Position numbers and translations under genes: made by a program
The notes under the pieces: model-generated
Told to the model about the DNA's origin: nothing
Databases searched by the model: none
The model's input: only the letters and a program-made list of their open reading frames with translations
Assembly (NCBI GenBank): GCA_051647245.1
Contig: JBOFDS010000012.1
Location: forward strand, 62,001-126,000
From: Brevinema_A sp051647245
GTDB taxonomy: Bacteria; Spirochaetota; Brevinematia; Brevinematales; Brevinemataceae
Length of the DNA stretch: 64,000 nucleotides
Direction of reading: 5' to 3'
Shown here: piece after piece, positions 40,024-47,618 of the stretch
Layout of the letters: the number at the start of each line of letters is the position of its first letter
Numbering within the stretch: position 1 is the first letter of the stretch

Positions 40024-41712
40024 CTATGATTTTTTTGTCAAAAGGTCATTAATACTACGATACTGCGCGTAACCTTTTTCGATCAACGCTTTCATCATCT
40101 CTAAAGTAAACGGAGTATCAGATTCAATTGCTGTCGCAGTACGGATTTCATTCATATTTTTGCCAATAAATTGAGCTTGAAAGTCTGCATTTGGTGCAAG
40201 AGCTGGGATAGAATCTTTTTTATGAGGCGCATCTTTAATATAGAGACCCACTAATTCACCTTGATTAAATACCAATGTAGAATAAATCAAGTCGCCAAGA
40301 TTTTCTTCATCAAAGACGTTCAAGGCATCACCAATAACGTTATTTTCTTTATCAAGAACACGGTAATAGTTGAATTTTTGAGAGTCAGCAGATTTTACCT
40401 CAACCTTTGCATAAGACTGATCACGGAGCGCTAACTTAATATTTTGCTCGTAAGCAGGGAGTTTGATAATATTTTCATAAACACCAAATCCTGCAAGCAA
40501 CACAACCGTAAAGATACCAGCCAATTTTAGAGATCTATCAATTTGTTGCGCTTTAGGATGCTTTGGATCACATAATTGATCAATAAAAGGCATTACAAGG
40601 TTGGAAGAAAGCAGAGCAAAGGAGACCCCTTCAGGGAAGGAGAAAACAAGTCGAATAGCAGTGACAACAGCAACAAAGAAAAGGGAATAGAGCACTTTTG
40701 CTGTTTTTGTACGAGGAGACGTTACAGGATCTGTTTCCATATAGACAGAACCAAGCATCACACCACCAGCAAGAAGCCAGATCATAGGATCACCTTGGAA
40801 CAAGCCCAAAGGCCCAATACCTACAGGACCGAGATTTACAGCTGAGAAAACCCAACCAAAGATCATCGCAAAAATCCAAATCATCACAGGCACAAAAGGA
40901 GAAATGATTTTTTTCACGACAAGGTATAAGAAGCCAAGCAAAATCGCCCACTTCGCAGTTTCACCTAAAGTTCCAGGGAAATTCCCAACAAATAAGGTCC
41001 AATAATCAAAAAGCTCAGAAGGAACACTCATCCCTTCAGGCATGATACCGCTTTTGTACCAATTTTTTGCTGTTTCAAGGTAGCTCGTACCAGAAAGGAC
41101 ATCGTAGTGAGTGTTAATCTTATCAGAAAAACTATAAGGATTGTAAGCAGGTTGTGCTGCAAGAACTTTATTATAAGAAGGTAAAAGTTTTGGATCTTGA
41201 ACATAGGTATATTGAACAGCTTCCCAATAAGAAAGGCCAGCTTTATCCATGAGTGTTGGAATGGTTGGACGAATGGAAATTGCCCACAATCCAGGGAATC
41301 CAGCAACAGGAACAAGACGCCCTACAACAGCTGGATTGACAGGATTGAATCCTGCTCCACCGAAGATAATCTTCCCTACAGTAATCCCGACAACACTTGC
41401 CAAAATCAAAGGATAAATCCCAAGTCCTGGACGCATATTCATCGCAATCACAGCACCAGTTGCCACGGCTGTAAGATCGTGGATAGTAGACTCTTTTTTC
41501 ATCAAAAGAGTACAAAGATATTCAACAATAACAGATACAGATATACATACAACCAAGGCTCGAATCATCGCAAAACCAAAGAAGTAAAAGCCTGCCATCG
41601 CAGGGAAAGATAAAGCAATAAGAAAGTGAATCATTGTTTTTCTAGTTAAATTAGCAGGATCAATATAAGGAAATTCATCAATTAGTTTTTGTGGATATGG
41701 TGTCGCTGACAT
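40024..41712 (-). CDS. rnfD: RnfD with extra C-terminal FMN-binding-like region
   Basis: 562 residues from the ATG at 41712, which has GGAGGAGCT directly upstream; the in-frame extension to 41769 overlaps apbE and is unlikely. The RnfD/NqrB membrane core (ten or so helices) spans about residues 30-410: TAVATGAVIAMNMRPG, GGAGFNPVNPAVVGRL and METDPVTSPRT. The usual flavinylation site SGAT appears as DVLSGTS (codons at 41094-41083). Beyond the core lies a roughly 130-residue extension after one more helix, with RVLDKENNVIGDAL and LVFNQGELVGLYIKDAPHK, similar in pattern to FMN_bind domains but without an S-G-A-T. Normal RnfD is about 320-350 residues, so this is a fusion or extended form. Confidence 0.88.
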   Translation of the reverse strand: MSATPYPQKLIDEFPYIDPANLTRKTMIHFLIALSFPAMAGFYFFGFAMIRALVVCISVSVIVEYLCTLLMKKESTIHDLTAVATGAVIAMNMRPGLGIYPLILASVVGITVGKIIFGGAGFNPVNPAVVGRLVPVAGFPGLWAISIRPTIPTLMDKAGLSYWEAVQYTYVQDPKLLPSYNKVLAAQPAYNPYSFSDKINTHYDVLSGTSYLETAKNWYKSGIMPEGMSVPSELFDYWTLFVGNFPGTLGETAKWAILLGFLYLVVKKIISPFVPVMIWIFAMIFGWVFSAVNLGPVGIGPLGLFQGDPMIWLLAGGVMLGSVYMETDPVTSPRTKTAKVLYSLFFVAVVTAIRLVFSFPEGVSFALLSSNLVMPFIDQLCDPKHPKAQQIDRSLKLAGIFTVVLLAGFGVYENIIKLPAYEQNIKLALRDQSYAKVEVKSADSQKFNYYRVLDKENNVIGDALNVFDEENLGDLIYSTLVFNQGELVGLYIKDAPHKKDSIPALAPNADFQAQFIGKNMNEIRTATAIESDTPFTLEMMKALIEKGYAQYRSINDLLTKKS

Positions 41713-41741
41713 AGCTCCTCCAAAGAAATTTGTTTTTTTGT

Positions 41742-42767
41742 TTAATTTGTAATACGTCGTTCTGACCAAGCTTTATTAAAAGAACTAATAAGTCTTGTTT
41801 GGTCGTTTTGATCCCTTTCTATAAAGAATAGTGGGTATTCTTCGTCTTGATCAAAAGTTTGTGAGAATCTTGTAGCTTTTTCCTTCCCAAGAACAAGCAA
41901 AGTAGTCGCCAAAACATCACTCAGCTCAGCAGATTTTTTGACAATAACACTCACCGATGCTAGAGGATGAGAGACAGGCAAGCCCGTCTTAGGATCAAAA
42001 ATATGATGATAAATCTTCTCATTATAAATGAAAAATCTCTCATAGTCACCTGATGTAGCGATAGCTTCCCCATCATAAAGTATAACAACTTCTTCGACAG
42101 CTCCACCGCTTGGATTTCGGATCCCTACTCTCCACTCTTCGCCATCAGGCTTTTGCCCAAAGACTTTTACATTACCACCAGCATTGACAATACCTGCATT
42201 TATACCCATTTCTTTAAGCATATCTACAGCCACATCAACAGCGTATCCCTTGGCGATAGCACCAAGATCAATTTTGGCATCATTCTTAAGAAGAATAGCA
42301 TCATTCGTAAAGAGGATCAAGTCCATACCAACCTTTGTTAATGTGTCTTTGATCTCAGAAGCGGTGGGGATATTTTGATCATCTTGAAGATAGAATCCCC
42401 AAAGACGCACCAATGGATAAACCGTCAAATCAAATGATCCTTCACTCTCCTGATTGACATTTTTAGAAAGTGAAACAAAATTACTAATAATATCAAAAAC
42501 TTCAGGATTTTCGGAACGTGTAATAATCCCATCAGTATTCAATTTTCCAAGAAATCCATTTCCGGCAGGAGATAGATCTTCTTCGAGGTATTGAAGTTTT
42601 TTCCAAACTTTATCTATGATTTTTTTTCTTTTAAATCTTGGTAGATCCGTGTACATCACAATATCAAAACTCGTATACATGAGATTTTTTTGTGAAACAG
42701 ATTTAGTGATTTCAGAGGAAGAACATGATACTATCAGCATAAAAAGACAGAGCGTTAATTTTTTCAT
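41742..42767 (-). CDS. apbE: ApbE family FMN transferase lipoprotein
   Basis: 341 residues. Lipoprotein signal MKKLTLCLFMLIVSC with lipidated Cys15. ApbE marks are MYTSFDIVMYT, FDLTVYPLVRLWGF, KIDLGAIAKGYAVDVAVDML, GIVNAGGNVKVFGQ and YHHIFDPKTGLPVSH. It covalently attaches FMN to Thr (or Ser) in S/T-G-A-T-type motifs of exported proteins, here most likely RnfG and RnfD encoded next. First gene of the Rnf operon, 29 bp before rnfD, in the place where clostridial operons have rnfC. Confidence 0.93.
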   Translation of the reverse strand: MKKLTLCLFMLIVSCSSSEITKSVSQKNLMYTSFDIVMYTDLPRFKRKKIIDKVWKKLQYLEEDLSPAGNGFLGKLNTDGIITRSENPEVFDIISNFVSLSKNVNQESEGSFDLTVYPLVRLWGFYLQDDQNIPTASEIKDTLTKVGMDLILFTNDAILLKNDAKIDLGAIAKGYAVDVAVDMLKEMGINAGIVNAGGNVKVFGQKPDGEEWRVGIRNPSGGAVEEVVILYDGEAIATSGDYERFFIYNEKIYHHIFDPKTGLPVSHPLASVSVIVKKSAELSDVLATTLLVLGKEKATRFSQTFDQDEEYPLFFIERDQNDQTRLISSFNKAWSERRITN

Positions 42768-42794
42768 AGTGACCTCTTTTAAGTTTCTTTTTTC

Positions 42795-42823
42795 ATTATA
42801 TTCCGAAAAGCAATTTATGTAAA
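42795..42823 (-). promoter_or_regulatory. Promoter of the apbE-rnf operon
   Basis: Minus-strand TTTACA (42823-42818), 17 bp, TATAAT (42800-42795). GAGGT precedes the apbE ATG. Confidence 0.7.
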
Positions 42824-42876
42824 GTACTAATTGAAATAAATCTTATTTTTCATTAAAATATATTAATTAAATAAAA

Positions 42877-42903
42877 AAGACCCCGTGAAATTCACGAGGT
42901 CTT
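42877..42903 (-). terminator. Terminator of the SOD gene
   Basis: Stem AAGACC-C-CGTGAA / TTCACG-A-GGTCTT with an A-run that reads as T-run on the minus strand. Confidence 0.8.
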
Positions 42904-42923
42904 AAATAAAGTTTTAACAAATA

Positions 42924-43535
42924 TTAGTCAATTGCGTTTTCGAGATTTGTTTTTACTGCTGACCAATCAACAATATCCCAGAACATTGACACGTACTCAG
43001 GACGTCTGTTTTGATAATGAAGATAATATGCATGTTCCCATACATCCAATCCTAAAATAGGTGTGAACCCATCCATTAATGGAGAGTCTTGATTTGCTGT
43101 GCTCATGACTTTGAGGGTATTTTGGTGTGTGAGAACTAACCATGCCCAACCTGATCCAAAACGCTTTTTCGCAGCTGTTTCAAACTCAGCTTTAAATTTA
43201 TCGATAGATCCAAAATCACGTTCAATCATTTCTTTAAGACGGCCTTCAATAGAAGTTCCACTATTTTTTTTGATAGTTTTCCAAAAAAGAGAGTGGTTTG
43301 CATGTCCGCCACCAAAATTACGAACATCATTTTTGATATTTTCTGGAAGGGAATTGAAGATCTTGAGGATGTATTCTACTGGTTTTTCCATAAGACCAGG
43401 ATGTGCATCCAAAGTATCGTTGAGACCTGTAACATAAGCTTGATGGTGCTTTGTGTGGTGGATCTCCATTGTCATTTTATCTATAAATGGCTCAAGTGAA
43501 TCATAACTGTAACCTAATTCTGGTAATTTAAACAT
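42924..43535 (-). CDS. sodA: Superoxide dismutase (Mn/Fe family, Mn-type features)
   Basis: 203 residues from the ATG at 43535, preferred because GGAG lies 8 nt upstream; longer in-frame starts lack a ribosome site and only add a basic, Cys-containing stretch. Metal ligands are seen in MEIHHTKHHQAYV (His), NHSLFW (His) and LDVWEHAYYL (Asp, His). The second-shell Gln in STANQDSPLMDG is in the position typical of Mn enzymes, and GGGHANHS also fits. It detoxifies superoxide in the cytoplasm. It is divergent from pepT. A protective role for the Fe-S-rich Rnf neighbours is only contextual. Confidence 0.93.
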   Translation of the reverse strand: MFKLPELGYSYDSLEPFIDKMTMEIHHTKHHQAYVTGLNDTLDAHPGLMEKPVEYILKIFNSLPENIKNDVRNFGGGHANHSLFWKTIKKNSGTSIEGRLKEMIERDFGSIDKFKAEFETAAKKRFGSGWAWLVLTHQNTLKVMSTANQDSPLMDGFTPILGLDVWEHAYYLHYQNRRPEYVSMFWDIVDWSAVKTNLENAID

Positions 43536-43579
43536 AAAAATCTCCTTTATACTTGATTTTTTACTTGTTTTACATATAC

Positions 43580-43608
43580 AATATAACAAAAAGAATAACT
43601 TATGTCAA
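43580..43608 (-). promoter_or_regulatory. sod promoter
   Basis: Minus-strand TTGACA (43608-43603), 17 bp, TATATT (43585-43580). Confidence 0.75.
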
Positions 43609-43633
43609 TCGAATAACTTCAAGGAGATAAAAT

Positions 43634-44860
43634 ATGTCTCAATTTTTAGTGGACTCTTTCCTAAAATACACAGCAATCACCAGTCAAAGTAACGGCTCCA
43701 TCACGACGCTTCCTACTACAGCTGGACAAATGGAGCTTGCGAAAGTCCTCAAATCTGATTTAGAAAGTTTTGGGATTAAAGAGGTAGATCTTCAAGAAAA
43801 TGCTATCCTCATCGCAAAAATACCAGCCACAGTGCCAAACATCCCTGCAATCTCTTTTATGTCTCACATTGATACCGTTGATATTGGTGCAAGTCCTCAC
43901 GTCAAAGCACAAGTGATCCCTTTTACAGGCGAAGACATTGTCTTAAACAAAGAAGAAAACATTATTTTCAAAGTTTCCGATTACCCAGAAATCATGAATT
44001 ACAAAGGTGATAACATCATCTTCACAGACGGTACCAGTGTACTCGGAGGCGACAACAAAGCAGGTGTTACCGCGATGATGGGGCTTGCAAAATATCTCAC
44101 TTCCAACGAGCTCCAGCATGGTGATGTGTACCTTGTGTTTGTACCCGATGAAGAAGTTGGGCTTCGTGGTTCCTATGCCCTTGACCTTTCTAAGCTGCCT
44201 GTCAAATACTCCTACACTATTGACGGATCAGAGATCGGTGAATTCTCCTACGAAACTTTCAACGCAGCAGGTGTTTCTTTTAAGATTGATGGGGTCTCCA
44301 TCCACCCTGGTTCTGCGAAGGATATTCTTGTAAATCCTATTCTTGTAGCAATGGATCTCATCAATCAATTTGATCGTTTGGATACACCTGAACACTCCGA
44401 AGGCAAGGAAGGATTCTTCTTAGTAACGGATATGACAGCAAACGCAAGCACTGCCGAAGTGAATATGATTATCAGAGATTTTGATTTGAAAAAATTTGAA
44501 GAAAGAAAAGCCTTCATCAAAGAAGCTGTCGAAAAAACACAAAAACTCCATCCAAGAGCTGTGATAGGCTACGATATTGAAGATTCTTATGCGAACATTG
44601 CAAACAATCTCTCCGAAGATCGTTCTGTCGTGGATCTCGCAATTCGTGGATTCGAAAAAGCTGGCGTCCCGATGCACATCTCATCAACAAGAGGTGGCAC
44701 GGACGGAGCAGTGCTTTCTTCCAAAGGGCTCATTACCCCAAATATCTTCACAGGAGCTCATAATTTCCACTCGATTTTTGAATATCTCCCTGTGAATAGT
44801 TTGAACAAATGTTTTGAAGTGATCTCCGCAATGGTCACTCTTATCCCACAACAGGACTAA
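43634..44860 (+). CDS. pepT: Peptidase T (tripeptide aminopeptidase, M20B)
   Basis: 408 residues, standard length. The two-zinc site is visible: FMSHIDTVD (His, Asp), LGGDNKAGVTAM (bridging Asp), VPDEEVGLRG (Glu-Glu), SYTIDGSEIGEF (Asp) and the C-terminal GAHNFHS (His). SSTRGGTDGAVLSSKG is also characteristic. It removes N-terminal residues from tripeptides in the cytoplasm, so it serves peptide nutrition. AAGGAGAT ribosome site. The ABC-F gene starts 4 bp after its stop, so they are likely co-translated. Confidence 0.95.
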   Translation: MSQFLVDSFLKYTAITSQSNGSITTLPTTAGQMELAKVLKSDLESFGIKEVDLQENAILIAKIPATVPNIPAISFMSHIDTVDIGASPHVKAQVIPFTGEDIVLNKEENIIFKVSDYPEIMNYKGDNIIFTDGTSVLGGDNKAGVTAMMGLAKYLTSNELQHGDVYLVFVPDEEVGLRGSYALDLSKLPVKYSYTIDGSEIGEFSYETFNAAGVSFKIDGVSIHPGSAKDILVNPILVAMDLINQFDRLDTPEHSEGKEGFFLVTDMTANASTAEVNMIIRDFDLKKFEERKAFIKEAVEKTQKLHPRAVIGYDIEDSYANIANNLSEDRSVVDLAIRGFEKAGVPMHISSTRGGTDGAVLSSKGLITPNIFTGAHNFHSIFEYLPVNSLNKCFEVISAMVTLIPQQD

Positions 44861-44864
44861 ATAC

Positions 44865-46679
44865 ATGGTACAAGTTTCTCAACTTACAAAAAGTTATGCT
44901 CACCAAGATGTTCTCAAAGACATCTCATTCACCATCCACAAACGCGAAAAAGTAGGTCTTGTCGGTCGTAATGGACACGGTAAAACTACTCTTTTTCGTA
45001 TGTTGGCTGGACTAGAGACGCCAGATTCTGGCATAGTTCTCTACCCAAAAGGCTATCGTGTTGCCTATCTCAAACAAGAAATGAATTTTAAACACGAAAC
45101 CGTCGTTGATGAGGTATTATCAGCACTCCCAGCCGACGAACTCAAAGAAAACTGGAAAGCAGAAAAGATTCTGTTTGGTTTGGATTTCTCAAGAGAAATG
45201 GCCTATTCTTCTCCTAATATCCTATCTGGAGGCTGGATGAGCCGTCTCAACCTTGCAAAGGTCTTGATCTCTGATGCCGATATGCTCCTCCTTGACGAGC
45301 CGACAAACCACTTGGATATTGTTACGATTCACTGGCTGATTAGCTTCCTAAAGTCTTGGCGTAAAGAACTTTTACTCATCACTCACGATAGAATGTTCAT
45401 GGATGCTGTGGTTGACCATACCATTGCCATTCACAGAAAACAGATCAAAAAAATTAAAGGTACTTCAGAAAAATTATACGAACAGATTGCATTAGAAGAA
45501 GAAATTTACGAAAAGACACGGATTAATGACGCCAAAGAACGTGCCAAAACCGAAGACTATATCAGAAGATTTCGTGCGAAAACCAGTCTTGCTGGGATGG
45601 TGCAATCACGTATCAAGAGCCTTGAGAAAAAAGGACAACGTGAACGTCTGGAGAAAGTAGCAGATATTGAGTTTGAATTTAATTACAAAAAATTCGAACC
45701 AAAGCATATGATTTCTGTTCATGATTTGACCTTTGGATATGATCCTAGCGAAATCCTTATTGAAGATCTTTCTTTTGAGGTCTACAAGGGTGATCGTATT
45801 GCGATTATCGGTAAAAATGGTAAGGGGAAGTCTACCTTGCTGCGTCTCCTTTCTGACAAACTATCTCCATTACACGGCAATATCAAGATTCATCCTCAAT
45901 TAACCATAGGATACTATGGGCAGGTTGCAGAACACGAATTAAACGACATGCTCACGATCGAAGAAGAGATCGCAAGCTGCCTCCCAAGCAATGAACGCGC
46001 CCTCGCACGTAGTATTGCTGGTGCGATGCTCTTTGAAGGGCCTCTTGCGCTGAAAAAGTGTGGAGTTCTTTCTGGGGGGGAGAAGGCTCGTGTGCTTCTC
46101 GGAAAATTAATTGCCACCCCAACCCAGTGTCTCTTCCTTGACGAACCGTCTAACCACCTTGATATGCAGAGTGTGGACTCTCTTATTGAGGCCTTGGATG
46201 TTTTTGAAGGGGGCATTGTCTTTGTAACGCACAATGAGATGATCCTCCATGCTATCGCGAATCGGTTGATTGTTTTTGATGGCGAGAGACCTTATGTTTT
46301 TGAGGGAACTTATCAGGAATTCTTGGAACAAAAAGGCTTCTCCGATGAAATGATTGAGGACAAAAAATCTGCTCCCAAAGAAAAAATCTCTCAAAAAGAT
46401 CTTCGCAAAGAAAAAGCAAAACGTCTCCAAGAACTCAAAGCTCAAACCAAACCTCTCGAAGATGAGATTAGTCGTTTGAATAAGAAAATTCAAGAAGATG
46501 AAGCAAGGGTCAAGGAAATCCATGAGCTTATCATCGAAGCCTCGGCAAACGGTGAAAGCACAAAAATCCAAGAACTCAGCATTGAGGTCAACCAACTCAA
46601 CAATAGCCTTGATGCCGACTATGAATTACTTTTCACAAACGAAGAAAAGCTCGAAAAAATCAAATCCATCACGGAATAA
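44865..46679 (+). CDS. ABC-F family ATPase (Uup/EttA-like)
   Basis: 604 residues, two ATP-binding domains and no membrane segment. Domain 1: Walker A GRNGHGKTT, signature LSGGWMSRLNLAKVL, Walker B MLLLDEPTNHLD. Domain 2: Walker A GKNGKGKST, signature LSGGEKARVLLGKLI and CLFLDEPSNHLD. A charged linker lies between them, and a C-terminal coiled coil (about 510-604, LQELKAQTKPLEDEISRLNKKIQ) is typical of the Uup/YfmR group. ABC-F proteins act on ribosomes or nucleic acids rather than as transporters. No evidence here for antibiotic resistance. Ends at a strong terminator. Confidence 0.93.
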   Translation: MVQVSQLTKSYAHQDVLKDISFTIHKREKVGLVGRNGHGKTTLFRMLAGLETPDSGIVLYPKGYRVAYLKQEMNFKHETVVDEVLSALPADELKENWKAEKILFGLDFSREMAYSSPNILSGGWMSRLNLAKVLISDADMLLLDEPTNHLDIVTIHWLISFLKSWRKELLLITHDRMFMDAVVDHTIAIHRKQIKKIKGTSEKLYEQIALEEEIYEKTRINDAKERAKTEDYIRRFRAKTSLAGMVQSRIKSLEKKGQRERLEKVADIEFEFNYKKFEPKHMISVHDLTFGYDPSEILIEDLSFEVYKGDRIAIIGKNGKGKSTLLRLLSDKLSPLHGNIKIHPQLTIGYYGQVAEHELNDMLTIEEEIASCLPSNERALARSIAGAMLFEGPLALKKCGVLSGGEKARVLLGKLIATPTQCLFLDEPSNHLDMQSVDSLIEALDVFEGGIVFVTHNEMILHAIANRLIVFDGERPYVFEGTYQEFLEQKGFSDEMIEDKKSAPKEKISQKDLRKEKAKRLQELKAQTKPLEDEISRLNKKIQEDEARVKEIHELIIEASANGESTKIQELSIEVNQLNNSLDADYELLFTNEEKLEKIKSITE

Positions 46680-46684
46680 ATCTC

Positions 46685-46716
46685 AAATACTCCCCTACAT
46701 TCAGGGGAGTATTTTT
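46685..46716 (+). terminator. Terminator of pepT-ABC-F
   Basis: Stem AAATACTCCCCT / AGGGGAGTATTT followed by a T-run. Confidence 0.9.
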
Positions 46717-46717
46717 G

Positions 46718-46745
46718 TTGACATTGATCTTTTGAAAAATATAAT
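46718..46745 (+). promoter_or_regulatory. Distal promoter of the frameshifting island
   Basis: TTGACA (46718-46723), 16 bp, TATAAT (46740-46745), directly behind the ABC-F terminator. Confidence 0.7.
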
Positions 46746-46764
46746 GCTATTTTATAGATTAATA

Positions 46765-46793
46765 TTGATCCAAATAGACTTTCATGTTATAAT
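46765..46793 (+). promoter_or_regulatory. Proximal promoter of the frameshifting island
   Basis: TTGATC (46765-46770), 17 bp, TATAAT (46788-46793). AAGGAGA follows and the ATG is at 46817. Confidence 0.65.
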
Positions 46794-46816
46794 TTAAGAA
46801 AACATAAGGAGACTTT

Positions 46817-47125
46817 ATGCTTTCATCAAAAATCAAAGAACTAAAAGAAAAAGGTCATATCATCCTATCTATTTCTTTTAATGCCAATACTTTTCTCTTT
46901 AAAAAACCAACTCTTATTGAGATTGCGTACCATCAAGACCAAGTCTATCAATCCGATACGATTTTTCGACTCAGAGAAAAATTCCTAAGGCAGATGTTCG
47001 TCGGAGAAAACACTACTGATTTTGATAATTTCATGACATCCAAGCCTCTGGCACACGCTCATCTTTATGATCTGATTTGTCAGGATCTCGGAGATGAGAT
47101 AAATTTTACCATGGCGAAGGTGTAG
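46817..47125 (+). CDS. 102-residue protein of unknown function, zero-frame product of a frameshift gene
   Basis: A small soluble protein with charged and hydrophobic stretches (IKELKEKGHIILSISF, FKKPTLIEIAYHQDQVY, FRLREKFLRQMFVGENTT) ending INFTMAKV. Its closest visible relative is the 97-residue product of the next gene (FLFKKPTLIEI beside FIFKYPNYQDI; LICQDLGDEINF beside LCYDFGFDIEW). RBS AAGGAGA is 4 nt before the ATG, and two promoters precede it. The stop TAG (47123-47125) lies in the loop of a strong hairpin that, with a slippery heptamer, forms a -1 frameshift signal. The arrangement resembles tail-assembly chaperone G of tailed phages; homology is not shown. Confidence 0.7.
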   Translation: MLSSKIKELKEKGHIILSISFNANTFLFKKPTLIEIAYHQDQVYQSDTIFRLREKFLRQMFVGENTTDFDNFMTSKPLAHAHLYDLICQDLGDEINFTMAKV

Positions 47126-47325
47126 TACCTTCGCCGTTAGAACTGGTGAGAGCAAGGCATAAATTCTTTTTTGGCACAGACCTTATCTCCCCTTACAGAG
47201 ATATCACCCCTTCAGAAATGTTCCAAGATCAGCTCCGTCTCACAGCCATTATAAGAGATGATTTATCGAATACGCTTAGGAATATCCTTGTTTCTATTCA
47301 TAATGAAATTCAAGAGGAAGGCTAA
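46817..47325 (+). CDS. 169-residue -1 frameshift product of the same gene
   Basis: Ribosomes that slip one base back at 47101-47107 read residues 1-97 in the zero frame and then 72 more in the -1 frame, through YHGEGVVPSPLEL and RARHKFFFGTDLISPYRDITP to NEIQEEG and TAA at 47323-47325. The -1 frame is closed by TGA just upstream of the slippery site and has no ribosome site or good start of its own, so it depends on slippage. The added segment has a coding-like composition. The next ATG overlaps its stop (TAATG). The design parallels phage GT tail chaperones, in which the longer product binds the tape measure; that function is inference. Confidence 0.65.
47101..47135 (+). promoter_or_regulatory. 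Programmed -1 ribosomal frameshift signal
   Basis: Slippery heptamer A-AAT-TTT (47101-47107, X-XXY-YYZ in the zero frame), a 5-nt spacer, then a perfect 8-bp stem GGCGAAGG (47113-47120) / CCTTCGCC (47128-47135) with a 7-nt loop that contains the zero-frame TAG. All three parts of a canonical signal are present. Confidence 0.8.
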
Positions 47326-47618
47326 TGTTTAAGACAAAAAAGCATGCAGAAGCGATCAAATCAGGAGCTATCATTGTTCAAATTGATCAATTTATCTTCA
47401 AATATCCTAATTATCAGGACATTGTTTTTCTTATTGAAGAAATACTTCCCTATCAGGATCAATATTTTAGATTTATAGATTTGCTATTTTTAGGGAGAAA
47501 TAAGAAAGCACTATTACTACACTTAAATAAGGATTTATCAGCACAAATAAACATAATTACCACTCTTTGCTATGATTTTGGATTTGATATAGAATGGGAG
47601 AAGCCTTGTGTTTTATAG
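47325..47618 (+). CDS. 97-residue paralogue of the preceding protein
   Basis: Shares layout and several motifs with the 102-residue protein before it: KSGAIIVQIDQFIFKYPNYQDI and the C-terminal TLCYDFGFDIEW. Its ATG overlaps the stop of the -1 frame extension (TAATG), which makes translation coupled. No slippery heptamer plus hairpin is seen at its end; the next gene starts 11 bp before its stop with its own ribosome site. It looks like a tandem duplication of a small adapter or chaperone-like gene. Function unknown. Confidence 0.65.
   Translation: MFKTKKHAEAIKSGAIIVQIDQFIFKYPNYQDIVFLIEEILPYQDQYFRFIDLLFLGRNKKALLLHLNKDLSAQINIITTLCYDFGFDIEWEKPCVL

Noticed and set aside
41713..41769. Longer N-terminus of RnfD
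   Set aside because: It would overlap the apbE end and lacks a ribosome site; GGAGGAGCT lies directly before the ATG at 41712.
47608..47618. Second programmed frameshift between the 97- and 235-residue genes
   Set aside because: The frames overlap by 11 bp in +1 register without a slippery heptamer or hairpin, and a GGGAG site before the GTG explains re-initiation.
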